14,482 nt of DNA. It comes from DASVVT01 sp036386415. GTDB lineage: Bacteria > Acidobacteriota > Blastocatellia > Pyrinomonadales > Pyrinomonadaceae. The stretch is taken from assembly GCA_036386415.1 (NCBI GenBank), contig DASVVT010000083.1:1-14482 (forward strand), written 5' to 3'. Under the pieces are notes generated by a model, which was given only the letters and a program-made list of their open reading frames with translations, was not told the origin of the DNA and searched no databases. Position numbers and translations under genes: made by a program. Below, in pieces: positions 1 to 7,661 of the stretch (position 1 is the stretch's first letter; every line of letters begins with the position of its first letter).

Positions 1-197
1 TCGCTCGTCAGGCGGTCGAGCGCAAGGTCGGCGCGCGCGGCCTGATGATGATTATGGAAGAGCTGCTCTTGGACGCGATGTACACGCTCCCCTCTCAAAA
101 GCGCATCAAGGAGTTCGTCATCACCTCTGAGATGGTCGAGCGCCGCCGCGCCGTCCCCGGCGAAGGTCTCAGCGGCATTGACGGCGCAGCAGCTTAA
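1..197 (+). CDS. clpX: ClpX, ATP-binding unfoldase subunit of Clp protease (3' end only)
   Basis: This is the C-terminal 64 residues of a gene that begins before the window; the first complete codon is at position 3 and the stop TAA is at 195-197. The segment reads GARGLMMIMEELLLDAMYTL followed by PSQKRIKEFVIT, which is the conserved small AAA+ (D2) subdomain at the end of ClpX, where the sensor-2 arginine lies in the GARGL motif. ClpX is the hexameric AAA+ unfoldase that feeds tagged proteins to ClpP. In many bacteria clpP-clpX is followed by lon; here lon does follow, but about 4.2 kb later, with two unrelated genes between. The tail after the conserved part (VPGEGLSGIDGAAA) is short and low in complexity, as is usual. 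The only alternative is another ClpX-like paralogue such as HslU, which has a different C-terminus. Confidence 0.93.
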   Translation, partial: ARQAVERKVGARGLMMIMEELLLDAMYTLPSQKRIKEFVITSEMVERRRAVPGEGLSGIDGAAA

Positions 198-233
198 CTC
201 CTGCAACCCTACATCTCAGTCAACAAAATTTTC

Positions 234-262
234 TTGACAGACGCTTGCCTCTGCCATAGGCT
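234..262 (+). promoter_or_regulatory. Candidate sigma-70 promoter upstream of the large anchored protein
   Basis: A perfect -35 box TTGACA at 234-239 is followed by a 17-base spacer and the hexamer TAGGCT at 257-262, which keeps T1, A2 and T6 of the -10 consensus. It lies 36 bases after the clpX stop and about 375 bases before the preferred start of the next gene, so the predicted leader is very long. The -10 is weak, so this is only a candidate. Confidence 0.35.
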
Positions 263-392
263 TCCAACGCTTCAATAACTCGTTGCGCGAGACTCACACC
301 GGTCAGCCTCAAGTAAACGAAGGTTCAATAACATAAACAGAACACAAGGGATTGGTCTAATGCAGTTCCCCGCTGCAACCTTTTGCGGCTGA

Positions 393-410
393 AAAAGCAG
401 TTATGCTTTT
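393..410 (+). terminator. Small perfect hairpin, weak terminator candidate
   Basis: AAAAGCA (393-399) and TGCTTTT (404-410) are perfect inverted repeats around the 4-base loop GTTA. The stem has only two G-C pairs and the T run is four bases, inside the stem, so it could be a weak bidirectional terminator for clpX or simply leader structure. Confidence 0.25.
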
Positions 411-639
411 CCGTGTTGAAGCCTAGCGGCGCGATGTTAAGGTTTGCCCGGATACACTTGTGTTAGACGCTACGCTGGATAAATAGAAGAGCCCGATTAT
501 TACCGGCAAGTAACAACAGGGTTTTGTGAACAACAGAGCCTCCGCTGTACTCCCTATCCAGAGGATGCCGTGCTCGGCAGCACGCATCTTGGTCGAAGGC
601 GCGGTGCAGACTCAGCTTCCGAAAGGATTACCCACTACG

Positions 640-3504
640 ATGCGCGCTAATAACTTCGCCTCGAATTTTTCATCAAAGCTTACCCTTCGGTCTGCTCTCA
701 TAATAGTAACCGTTGTCTGCGGCTTACTCTCTGGCTATCTTCTCATCTTCAAAGCTGCTGCCCATACGTCAACGCCTGCCCCACTCGCGAGTGACAGTGA
801 GACAGATCACTATCTTTATTACGCGACCTATACAGTTAAAGAGGGATGGACCTCGACGCTGGTGCTCAACAATCCGTTGAACCGGGCGCAGAACGTGCGC
901 GTCACACTCTATAACAGGCATGGCGAGGCGCTGGCTGTTCCCGAAATCAGCCTGGCCTCCAACGAGAACCTCTACTTTAACATCGCCGACTGGCTCACCG
1001 CCTCCGGCGGGGACAATTTCGCCGAAGGGAGTCTGGAAATCTTTTTTCACGGTCGGGCGATGGGCATCGGGGGACAACTCGTCGTAACGGATGAGAATCA
1101 CAGCCTCAGCTTCGATGTGCCTTTTGTCGAGGGTGGGATGTTCGCCTCGTCGCGACTTGAATCTCTGTGGTGGTCGCTGGACGGCCAATCTACGGCCAAG
1201 ATTTTCCTCTCGAACATGAAAACCGAGAGGATGGTTGTCACACCGACGTTCTACGTCAATGCGCGGGCTTACGAGTCAGTGCCTATCGCTTTAGAGTCTC
1301 ATGAATCGAAGGCGCTGGACATAGGGCAGGCGCTCAGCAAGCTTAACGTGCGCAGTGGTACGGCGAGTGGCGGCATTACGTTGAAGCATGACCGTCCACC
1401 GGGTGCCCTGGCCGTCGCGGGCACAATCATCAATCAGCGGAGCGGCTTTTCGACGACTATGCGCTTTATAGACGTGCGAGCGCAGCACTCGACCAAACTG
1501 CACGGAGCGCATCTTCTGATCGGTCAGCCCGATGCACAAGCAGGATTTGCGCCCGGCACGAGCTTCGCGCCCCGTGTGACCATCCGCAACACGTTCACCC
1601 GTCCGGTCAATGTTAAAACCAAAGTGCTCTACACGACCAAAGATGGTTCGCGCACGGTGAAACTCATTCCGGCGACCTTGGCCGCCCAAGAGGTGCGAGA
1701 GCTTAATATGAGTCCCGTCATCATTGCTGTCGGGACACAGAAACTACTCGACGCGGGCATAGAGATTGAGCATACAGGGAGGGCTGGCGCAATTGTCGCA
1801 GCCATCTCGAGCGTTGATCGCACGAGGAACCAGGTCTTCGATACTCCGTTGAGAGACCCGAAATCGCCGAGCCTCGACGGAGGCAGCTACCCGTTCAGAA
1901 TTGATGGTGACAACTTGGCGGTGATTCATCTCAAAAATATTGATTCGGTGGCTGGTAATGGGCCGCGCCTTTGCGAAGTCCATCTGCGGTTTGATGGTCT
2001 CGACTATACTTTACCGGCGCAGAGAGTCGGAGCGGGAGAGACGCTGGCTATTGACATCAAGAGGCTGCGCGACGAGCAAATACCTGATGGCAGCGGCAAC
2101 CTTATTCCGCTGGATGCGGCCAAAGGGCAAGTGACTTGGTACAGTTGGGGCGCGCTTGGGAAATTCGTCGGCAGACTGGCACAGTACAACCCTGCGCTGG
2201 GCACGGCAAGCAGTTTCAGTTGCCCGCAGCCCTGCGAATGTAACGAGGATGTGAATACCACCGTTGCGAATCCCACTTATATCGAGCCCGACCGGATCGA
2301 CGGCTTCGCGGGCGAAAGTTTCGAGTTAAGTGCCTGGGAGAAACGCGGCCATTGTGGCACGATCTCTAAAGTTCGGATTTATGGAGTCACATTCAAGACG
2401 AGCAATGCGGCGATAGTCTCAATCAACGGAGACATCGCCACGCTCGGCCTCACCGCCGGTATTGCCAAAGTCAGCGCGACGTGGACGACATCGGTCTATT
2501 ACGGGACGACGGGTGGCTGCCCGGTGGACGGCGGGCCTGCGCCCGCCGCGCCGTCTAGTGACATATTGCCGCCCGAATGTGATCCAGTGGAGTGCGAATA
2601 TCTGCCCAAGCCTGGCGGCGGCGACGGCGACTCCCAAGTCACGAACATTCGCATAGACCTCACGCAGGATGGAACGAGGATTACTAATACGACGCGCAAC
2701 GTGATCGTAGGCGAGAAGATCAATCTAGCTACCGAAGTGGCACCTACGACGACAGTGATTTCCAGCGACCAATGGACAGTGCCGGGAAATCGGATCGCGA
2801 ATTATGTCGCCAACAACACGATTGGAGCAGTTACTCCGCTGACCAACCTGACGAACAATACGGTCAACTTCTATTGGGTTGACGGCGGAGACGGTCGGCA
2901 GGTGATCTATTCAGGAACTGCCAACGGAAGGGCATTCACACGAAAAGCCACATTCAATGTCAAGAGACCTACGGCCCAAATAACCACCAGCACAGGCCTC
3001 GTCAATGTCGACAATCTGGCGCTTAAACTAAGGTATGGTACGTTCCAGACTCCGGGCATCACTTTTTCATCAACTCTAACAATGCCCGCAGGTTTCTCGG
3101 GAGGAAGAAGACAATGGGTTCAGACTGCGTCGCCATTGCGAAGAAGAAGATTAAATAATGGCGTTTGGCAACGCTGGACGGGCGCTGGTTTGGATACTCA
3201 GTATCCTTATTGGATCGGTGATGCCACCAACGACACACCGGAGACGCCATTAGAGAACACGTTTCTTGAGGTGAGCGTCAACGATGGTTTCGAGATGTGG
3301 TTGATGTATCAGCCGGATTTAACGGGCGCAATCTGGGTTCCGCTAAGAAAATTAACATGGAGCTGGTCAGGGGCTGCTTCGCGTGGTAGTGGAGACATAT
3401 GGACACTTAATTCGAGCGGCAAGACCGTCACCCCGGCTGTTGATACCACGACATTTCCGATTTGGACGAGAAATGCCGCCAGCAATGTTTGGGTCAATGA
3501 GTAA
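640..3504 (+). CDS. Large membrane-anchored or secreted protein with four Ig-like repeats and a cysteine-rich region; function unknown
   Basis: I do not recognise this 954-residue protein by name. An in-frame GTG at 526 would add 38 residues, but ATG 640 is preferred because it puts the hydrophobic segment (residues about 17-38, LRSALIIVTVVCGLLSGYLL) near the N-terminus behind a basic stretch, and GAAAGGA lies at 621-627. The segment is a signal peptide or anchor, with a possible cleavage site after AAA near residue 41. Four similar beta-rich units follow at roughly 58-120, 182-232, 308-358 and 424-474. Each has L-x-N, a V/Y-rich core and an ending like E-x-L-x-(L/F)-(D/N)-I or a close variant. 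Seven cysteines lie between about 528 and 652 (C-P-Q-P-C-E-C, then spaced single ones), overlapping a BIG2-like domain (about 542-617). A second Ig-like domain spans about 666-777, and a W-rich C-terminal domain about 782-954. It is probably a surface or periplasmic structural or adhesion protein, and no catalytic motif is visible. Composition is less G+C-rich than in clpX and lon. Confidence 0.75.
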   Translation: MRANNFASNFSSKLTLRSALIIVTVVCGLLSGYLLIFKAAAHTSTPAPLASDSETDHYLYYATYTVKEGWTSTLVLNNPLNRAQNVRVTLYNRHGEALAVPEISLASNENLYFNIADWLTASGGDNFAEGSLEIFFHGRAMGIGGQLVVTDENHSLSFDVPFVEGGMFASSRLESLWWSLDGQSTAKIFLSNMKTERMVVTPTFYVNARAYESVPIALESHESKALDIGQALSKLNVRSGTASGGITLKHDRPPGALAVAGTIINQRSGFSTTMRFIDVRAQHSTKLHGAHLLIGQPDAQAGFAPGTSFAPRVTIRNTFTRPVNVKTKVLYTTKDGSRTVKLIPATLAAQEVRELNMSPVIIAVGTQKLLDAGIEIEHTGRAGAIVAAISSVDRTRNQVFDTPLRDPKSPSLDGGSYPFRIDGDNLAVIHLKNIDSVAGNGPRLCEVHLRFDGLDYTLPAQRVGAGETLAIDIKRLRDEQIPDGSGNLIPLDAAKGQVTWYSWGALGKFVGRLAQYNPALGTASSFSCPQPCECNEDVNTTVANPTYIEPDRIDGFAGESFELSAWEKRGHCGTISKVRIYGVTFKTSNAAIVSINGDIATLGLTAGIAKVSATWTTSVYYGTTGGCPVDGGPAPAAPSSDILPPECDPVECEYLPKPGGGDGDSQVTNIRIDLTQDGTRITNTTRNVIVGEKINLATEVAPTTTVISSDQWTVPGNRIANYVANNTIGAVTPLTNLTNNTVNFYWVDGGDGRQVIYSGTANGRAFTRKATFNVKRPTAQITTSTGLVNVDNLALKLRYGTFQTPGITFSSTLTMPAGFSGGRRQWVQTASPLRRRRLNNGVWQRWTGAGLDTQYPYWIGDATNDTPETPLENTFLEVSVNDGFEMWLMYQPDLTGAIWVPLRKLTWSWSGAASRGSGDIWTLNSSGKTVTPAVDTTTFPIWTRNAASNVWVNE

Positions 3505-3545
3505 TGGAAGGTAAACGAAGGTCTTGGCATAGGCACCGCGACGAC

Positions 3546-3550
3546 GGAGG
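3546..3550 (+). promoter_or_regulatory. Shine-Dalgarno that decides the start at 3556
   Basis: GGAGG at 3546-3550 lies five bases before ATG 3556. The in-frame GTG at 3550 overlaps the last base of this site, so ATG 3556 is the better start. Confidence 0.6.
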
Positions 3551-3555
3551 TGACG

Positions 3556-4107
3556 ATGAAATTCTCTAAACACATTATCCTGATGGCTACACTCATCACA
3601 ACGATAGCCTCGGCTACCATCGCAATGACGAGTCCGGGAGATACTGCCGGGCTGGTATCTCCCTTCGCCCAAAAGAGCGGTAGTGGGCTGTCGGGAGGTT
3701 TTCGGCTATCCGCAAGGTCGGAAAAGGAACTGGTTAAAGCTGGCGAGCCAGTAGTGCTCAAGCTGAGTCTAACGAACACTGGCCGAAAGGCTCTTATTGT
3801 GTACGAAACTTCCGACGAAACTGATTACAAGTTGAGTATTAAAGATGAAAAGGGTGAAAGTGTGCCCTTAACAGAATACGGAGAGAAATTATTAAGCTCT
3901 GCCGAACAACTCCGGCGAATTAAAGTAGAGGTGAAACCCGGCGAGGAAATGCAGGATAGTATCCGGGTAAGCAGTTTATATCGGATGGCTGCCGGCGGTA
4001 CTTATTTTATAACTGCTACACGTCAGTTCTTTAGAAGAAATGGAGAGCCCGGCGAAGTCATGTCGAATAAAGTGAAAATCACGGTGATGGATGAACCTAA
4101 CCCCTGA
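3556..4107 (+). CDS. Secreted Ig-like domain protein, function unknown
   Basis: This is a 183-residue protein with a clear signal peptide: MKFSKH, then a hydrophobic stretch IILMATLITTIASATIA, with probable cleavage near residue 23. The mature part starts with a short low-complexity linker, then a single beta-rich domain beginning around FRLSARSEKELVKAGEPVVL. The pattern 'K-A-G-E-P-V-x-L-x-L-S-L-T-N-T-G' is typical of extracellular Ig-like or CARDB-type folds and of intracellular proteinase inhibitor (BsuPI)-like domains. The C-terminus continues as strands (YRMAAGGTYFITATRQF, VMSNKVKITV). There are no cysteines or catalytic motifs. It begins 51 bases after the stop of the large anchored protein and has a good Shine-Dalgarno, so the two are probably co-transcribed and may act together at the cell surface. 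It is the most A+T-rich gene here: bases 3841-3900 contain 22 G+C of 60. The export call is firm; the function is unknown. Confidence 0.75.
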   Translation: MKFSKHIILMATLITTIASATIAMTSPGDTAGLVSPFAQKSGSGLSGGFRLSARSEKELVKAGEPVVLKLSLTNTGRKALIVYETSDETDYKLSIKDEKGESVPLTEYGEKLLSSAEQLRRIKVEVKPGEEMQDSIRVSSLYRMAAGGTYFITATRQFFRRNGEPGEVMSNKVKITVMDEPNP

Positions 4108-4397
4108 CCGGGCATTGCTGGCGAGCAAGCAGTTGCTTCCCCTCATGGGGTACAAACCCTGCGAAAGTATCGGATAGCTCGCGTCCATCAGCGCACATGG
4201 AGAAGGAGTATGTAGTGGTCGGCGAGCCGATTCCGCCCAACCTATTCTATCTTTCGCCTGACGAAATGGTCAGTGGCGCAAGTGCTTGAAATGATTTACA
4301 ATTAGGTTGGTTCGCAGGATGAGGGCGGGCAGCAAAGGTGCGGCTCGCCCTCGCGCACCTTGAGCAGGCTGTTCACCGAAAAGAGTTCAATCAAGTT

Positions 4398-6833
4398 ATG
4401 GAAGAATATTCAGATCGCACTCCTACAGACATCGCGCGCTATCCGATGGTTCCGATCCGCGATGTCGTGATCTTTCCTTTTACCAAGGTGGCCTTCAAGA
4501 TAGGCCGTCCAGGCTCTGTCCGCGCGCTGGAAGAGGCGATGGCGAGTGATCGCACGATCTTCCTCGCCACGCAGCACGATGCCACGGTTGACGAGCCGAC
4601 GCCCGAACAGATTTACAGCGTCGGGACGCTGGGTCGCATCCTCCAATCGCAAAAGCAGGAGAACGGGCAGATCAAGGTCGTCGTCGAAGGCCGTGAGCGC
4701 GCCACCACCGTGCGCGTCGAAAATAACAACGGGGCTTTTACGGCCATCGTGCGCCGCGCTCCCCTCGTCAACGAGGAAGGGCCAAGGACGGACGCCCTCG
4801 TGCAAAAGATCAACCAGTTGGTCGAGCAGCACCTGCGTCTTGCGCCGGACGCCCAGACCGATGCGCTCCAGACGGCGCTGCGCAATCAAGACCCTTCACA
4901 CCTGGCGGACGCGCTCGCTTCACAGCTTCGCATCTCGGTCGAAGACAAGCAGGGGCTGCTGGAAATCTATTCGACGCATGCGCGCCTGAATCGTCTGATC
5001 GAGCTGCTGGAGACGGAGCTTGATAAGCGACAGCTTGACCGCACCATTCAGAACCGCGTCAAGCGCCAGATGGAGAAGGCGCAGAAGGAGTACTACCTCA
5101 ACGAGCAGATCAAGGCCATTCACAAGGAGCTCGGGCGCAAGGACGAGAAGGCCGAGCTTGAGGATTTGAAGAAGAAGATCGAAGAGGCAGGGATGTCTGA
5201 GGAGGCCAAAGAGAAGGCTATGCAGGAGCTGCACCGTCTCGAAGCCATGCCGCCGATGTCCGCCGAGGGAACCGTCTCGCGCACCTACATAGACTGGCTC
5301 CTGAGCGTGCCCTGGAAGCAGAAGTCGAAAGAGATCAAAGACCTCTTGAAGGCTGAAGAGGTCTTGAACGAGGATCATTACGGGTTGGAGAAGATCAAGG
5401 ATCGCATCCTCGAATACCTGGCCGTGCGCCAACTCGTGAAGAACCCGAAAGGGTCTATCCTGTGCTTCGTAGGCCCGCCGGGAGTCGGCAAAACGTCTCT
5501 GGGTAAATCCATCGCGCGTGCGACCAACAGGAAATTCGTGCGCCTCTCTCTGGGCGGCGTGCGCGACGAAGCGGAGATTCGCGGCCACCGCCGCACTTAC
5601 ATAGGCGCTTTGCCCGGCCAGATCATTCAGATGATGAAGAAGGCCGGCACGGTCAACCCTTTGATCCTTTTGGACGAAGTGGATAAGCTGGGCGCGGATT
5701 TTCGCGGCGACCCCAGCTCGGCGCTTCTGGAAGTCCTAGACCCTGAACAGAACAATACTTTTCAGGATCACTACCTGGATGTCGAATACGACCTCTCGCG
5801 CGTCTTCTTCATTGCGACGGCGAACGTGCTCCACACGATCCCGCCCGCGCTGCAAGACCGTTTGGAGATCATACGGCTTTCCGGCTACACCGAACGTGAG
5901 AAGCTGGAGATAGCCCGTCGGCACCTCGTCCCGAAGCAGGCTGAATCTAACGGCCTCAAGGCCGAGCAGGTGGAGTTCACGGAAGGCGGGCTGCTGGAGA
6001 TCATACGCCACTACACGCGCGAGGCTGGCGTGCGCAACATGGAGCGCGAGATAGGCTCCTGCATGCGCAAGGTCGCACGCAAACTGGTCTCTGAGCATGC
6101 GGGCGATGAGTTCAAAGATGTCGTCGGCGAAGAGCGTGTGCGCGAGATGCTCGGCCCTATCAAGTTTCGGCAGCAGGGCATCGCCGCCGAGAGCGAAATC
6201 GGACTGGCTACGGGACTGGCCTGGACAGAAGTCGGCGGCGAAGTCCTTCAGATCGAAGCGACGCTCGTCAATGGACGCGGCGGCGTCACGCTCACGGGCA
6301 AGCTTGGCGACGTGATGCAGGAGTCTGCACAGGCCGCGCTGACCTGCATCAAAGCGCGCGCTGAACGCCTCGCCATGAGCCTGGATTTCATCCGCAAGCG
6401 TGACCTGCACATACACATTCCCGAAGGCGCGATCCCGAAGGACGGCCCTTCTGCTGGTATTACCTTGGCGACCGCGATGGCATCTGCGCTGATGCGCGTG
6501 CCTGTGCGCAGAGACGTGGCGATGACGGGCGAGATCACTTTGCGCGGGCGCGTGCTGCCCATCGGGGGCGTCAAAGAGAAATTGATGGCCGCGCATCGCT
6601 TCGGCATCACGACCATCCTGCTGCCGAAGGACAACGAAAAGGATTTAACGGAAATACCGGAAGAAGTGCGCGGCACGATGGACATTAACCTCGTCGAGAC
6701 GATTGATGAAGTGCTGGTGCTGGCGCTCGAAGACGCATGTCCGACCGGCGAGGCACAGGCCGAAGAGGCCAAGACGCCGCCGCTCTGGACGACAGAGCCG
6801 CCTTCGCACGGTATGCAGACGACCGCCGAATAG
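4398..6833 (+). CDS. lon: Lon protease, ATP-dependent serine protease La
   Basis: This is an 811-residue homohexameric AAA+ protease that degrades misfolded and regulatory proteins in the cytoplasm. The N-terminal LON substrate-binding domain starts at YPMVPIRDVVIFP (residue about 14) and is followed by a charged coiled coil (about 210-300). The AAA+ module has Walker A GPPGVGKTS (359-367, K365) and Walker B LILLDEVDK (D426, E427). The C-terminal protease domain has the catalytic serine in DGPSAG (S685) and the catalytic lysine in GGVKEK (K728). The 43-residue spacing equals that of E. coli S679/K722. Length is typical (E. coli 784), with a roughly 25-residue Pro/Ala/Glu-rich tail. An upstream in-frame GTG at 4338 would add 20 residues (GAGGGCGGG lies upstream); ATG 4398 is preferred because the extra residues are unlike Lon. 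No convincing promoter or heat-shock operator was seen upstream. It is the housekeeping Lon of the clpX-lon neighbourhood. Confidence 0.97.
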   Translation: MEEYSDRTPTDIARYPMVPIRDVVIFPFTKVAFKIGRPGSVRALEEAMASDRTIFLATQHDATVDEPTPEQIYSVGTLGRILQSQKQENGQIKVVVEGRERATTVRVENNNGAFTAIVRRAPLVNEEGPRTDALVQKINQLVEQHLRLAPDAQTDALQTALRNQDPSHLADALASQLRISVEDKQGLLEIYSTHARLNRLIELLETELDKRQLDRTIQNRVKRQMEKAQKEYYLNEQIKAIHKELGRKDEKAELEDLKKKIEEAGMSEEAKEKAMQELHRLEAMPPMSAEGTVSRTYIDWLLSVPWKQKSKEIKDLLKAEEVLNEDHYGLEKIKDRILEYLAVRQLVKNPKGSILCFVGPPGVGKTSLGKSIARATNRKFVRLSLGGVRDEAEIRGHRRTYIGALPGQIIQMMKKAGTVNPLILLDEVDKLGADFRGDPSSALLEVLDPEQNNTFQDHYLDVEYDLSRVFFIATANVLHTIPPALQDRLEIIRLSGYTEREKLEIARRHLVPKQAESNGLKAEQVEFTEGGLLEIIRHYTREAGVRNMEREIGSCMRKVARKLVSEHAGDEFKDVVGEERVREMLGPIKFRQQGIAAESEIGLATGLAWTEVGGEVLQIEATLVNGRGGVTLTGKLGDVMQESAQAALTCIKARAERLAMSLDFIRKRDLHIHIPEGAIPKDGPSAGITLATAMASALMRVPVRRDVAMTGEITLRGRVLPIGGVKEKLMAAHRFGITTILLPKDNEKDLTEIPEEVRGTMDINLVETIDEVLVLALEDACPTGEAQAEEAKTPPLWTTEPPSHGMQTTAE

Positions 6834-6939
6834 GAAGCCGCGCCGCCGAGTCGAGCGCTTGAAGGCGACTGGAAGAGAAGAGTCAGTCGAGACTTTTGCG
6901 CCTGCGCGGTTTCCCGACACAGGATTTCACCTCGCCTGT

Positions 6940-6961
6940 GCCGCCCGCATTGTATGGCGGC
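6940..6961 (+). terminator. GC-rich hairpin downstream of lon, possible terminator
   Basis: GCCGCC (6940-6945) pairs perfectly with GGCGGC (6956-6961) around a 10-base loop. No clear T run follows (ATCAATTAGCCTTTT). It lies about 107 bases after the lon stop. It may end lon transcription or may be only secondary structure in the 247-base gap, which otherwise shows no gene. Confidence 0.25.
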
Positions 6962-7080
6962 ATCAATTAGCCTTTTAAGCGAAGCACGTACGCGTCCAAT
7001 CTCAGGTCAAGGTCTGCCGATCTGAGCTTGCGGCGCGCCCCGTGCGGCCTATTTTCATTTGAAATGGAGAGACACACGCG

Positions 7081-7533
7081 ATGAGCACAAAATCCGAAGA
7101 TGCCAACCTGATCCTGAAACTCTACGAGCTGAGGCGCGAGGAGGTGATGCGCAAGGCGCGCGACTGGTACACGTTGGAATTCAATCCCGGCAGCGTACAG
7201 GACATCACCAACACCTTTATGGGCGAGCACAGCGCCTATTTCCGTATGGTGACAACCTACTGGGACATGGCCGCTTCCCTCGTCAATCATGGCGCGATTG
7301 ACGAGCAGATGTTCAATGATGCCAACGGGGAGCACATGGTCGTGTTCGCTAAAGTCGAGCCGTTTTTGGCGGAGTTACGCACGACCTACAATCAACCGCA
7401 GTACATGCAGCATCTGGAAAAGCTCGTCATGAATCGTCCTGAGGCAAAGGAACGTCTGTCGGCGATACGCGAGCGCTTCAAGCAGATTTCGGCGATGCGC
7501 GCAGAGGCGGCGAGCAAGTCGCAAGCAGGATAA
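7081..7533 (+). CDS. Small helical cytoplasmic protein, function unknown
   Basis: This 150-residue protein has no signal peptide, membrane segment or cysteine. It is rich in Glu, Arg, Met and Ala and should be almost all alpha-helical. It opens with MSTKSEDANLILKLYELRRE, has a central segment YWDMAASLVNHGAIDEQMF, and ends with a charged helix EAKERLSAIRERFKQISAMR. The central 'hydrophobic helix, then xxVNHGxIDExxF' layout resembles DUF4760-like proteins, but I cannot confirm that by eye. The start ATG is preceded by GGAG at 7066-7069 (11-base spacing). It stands alone between lon and engB, 247 bases after lon and 128 before engB, with a heptamer-repeat hairpin immediately downstream. Codon use matches lon and rho, so it looks native. 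Confidence 0.75.
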   Translation: MSTKSEDANLILKLYELRREEVMRKARDWYTLEFNPGSVQDITNTFMGEHSAYFRMVTTYWDMAASLVNHGAIDEQMFNDANGEHMVVFAKVEPFLAELRTTYNQPQYMQHLEKLVMNRPEAKERLSAIRERFKQISAMRAEAASKSQAG

Positions 7534-7538
7534 CGAAG

Positions 7539-7660
7539 GGATGAAGGATGAGAACAAAGGGATGAGGGATGAGGGATGAATAAAAAGAAAGCGGTTTTTC
7601 TTATTCATCCCTCATCCCTCATCCCTCATCCCTGCTCTTCATCCCTCCGCCCTCATCCCT
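7539..7660. repeat. Heptamer-repeat hairpin 1 (GGATGAG / CTCATCC)
   Basis: The left arm is six in-phase heptamers from 7539 (GGATGAA, GGATGAG, AACAAAG, GGATGAG, GGATGAG, GGATGAA). The right arm begins TTCATCC at 7604, continues with three CTCATCC copies to 7631, then degenerate copies to 7658. Bases 7558-7583 and 7601-7626 form a perfect 26-bp inverted repeat around a 17-base tip containing GCGGTTTTTC. The right arm ends one base before the engB ATG at 7662. On the minus strand, 7609-7632 gives four GGG tracts separated by 4-base loops, a canonical G-quadruplex pattern. Confidence 0.95.
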
Positions 7661-7661
7661 T

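Larger units (their letters stand above)
198..639 (+). other. Long non-coding stretch between clpX and the large anchored protein
   Basis: No credible gene lies in these 440 bases. They hold a candidate sigma-70 promoter at 234-262, a possible small stem at 361-377 (TGCAG pairing with CTGCA), and a 7-bp perfect hairpin at 393-410 (AAAAGCA, loop GTTA, TGCTTTT). I compared the region by eye with common riboswitch cores and did not recognise one. If the upstream GTG at 526 were used as the start of the next gene, the last 114 bases would be coding; I consider that less likely. Confidence 0.5.

Noticed and set aside
198..525. A riboswitch in the leader after clpX
   Set aside because: I found only small stems and none of the conserved core sequences I know (cyclic-di-GMP, cobalamin, TPP, SAM).
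526..639. GTG 526 as the start of the large anchored protein
   Set aside because: It would place 38 unremarkable residues before the basic-plus-hydrophobic signal segment. ATG 640 has a purine-rich GAAAGGA upstream and gives a normal signal or anchor layout. It remains possible.
5736..6596. A 286-codon open frame on the minus strand inside lon, and a similar 298-codon one at 9303-10199 over rho
   Set aside because: Both lie antisense to strongly conserved genes with full catalytic motifs. G/C-rich third positions remove stop codons from the opposite strand, and the antisense translations are Arg/Leu-rich without recognisable domains.
4398..6833. Lon as part of a BREX-like or other defence cassette because unknown genes lie beside it
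   Set aside because: The protein has the housekeeping LonA layout (N domain, AAA+, S/K protease) and lies in the conserved clpX-lon neighbourhood. The neighbours carry signal peptides and Ig-like folds and no methylase, helicase or alkaline-phosphatase motif.
7539..7660. CRISPR array
   Set aside because: The repeats are 7 bases long with no spacers and the two arms are inverted, unlike direct repeats of about 28-37 bases separated by unique spacers.
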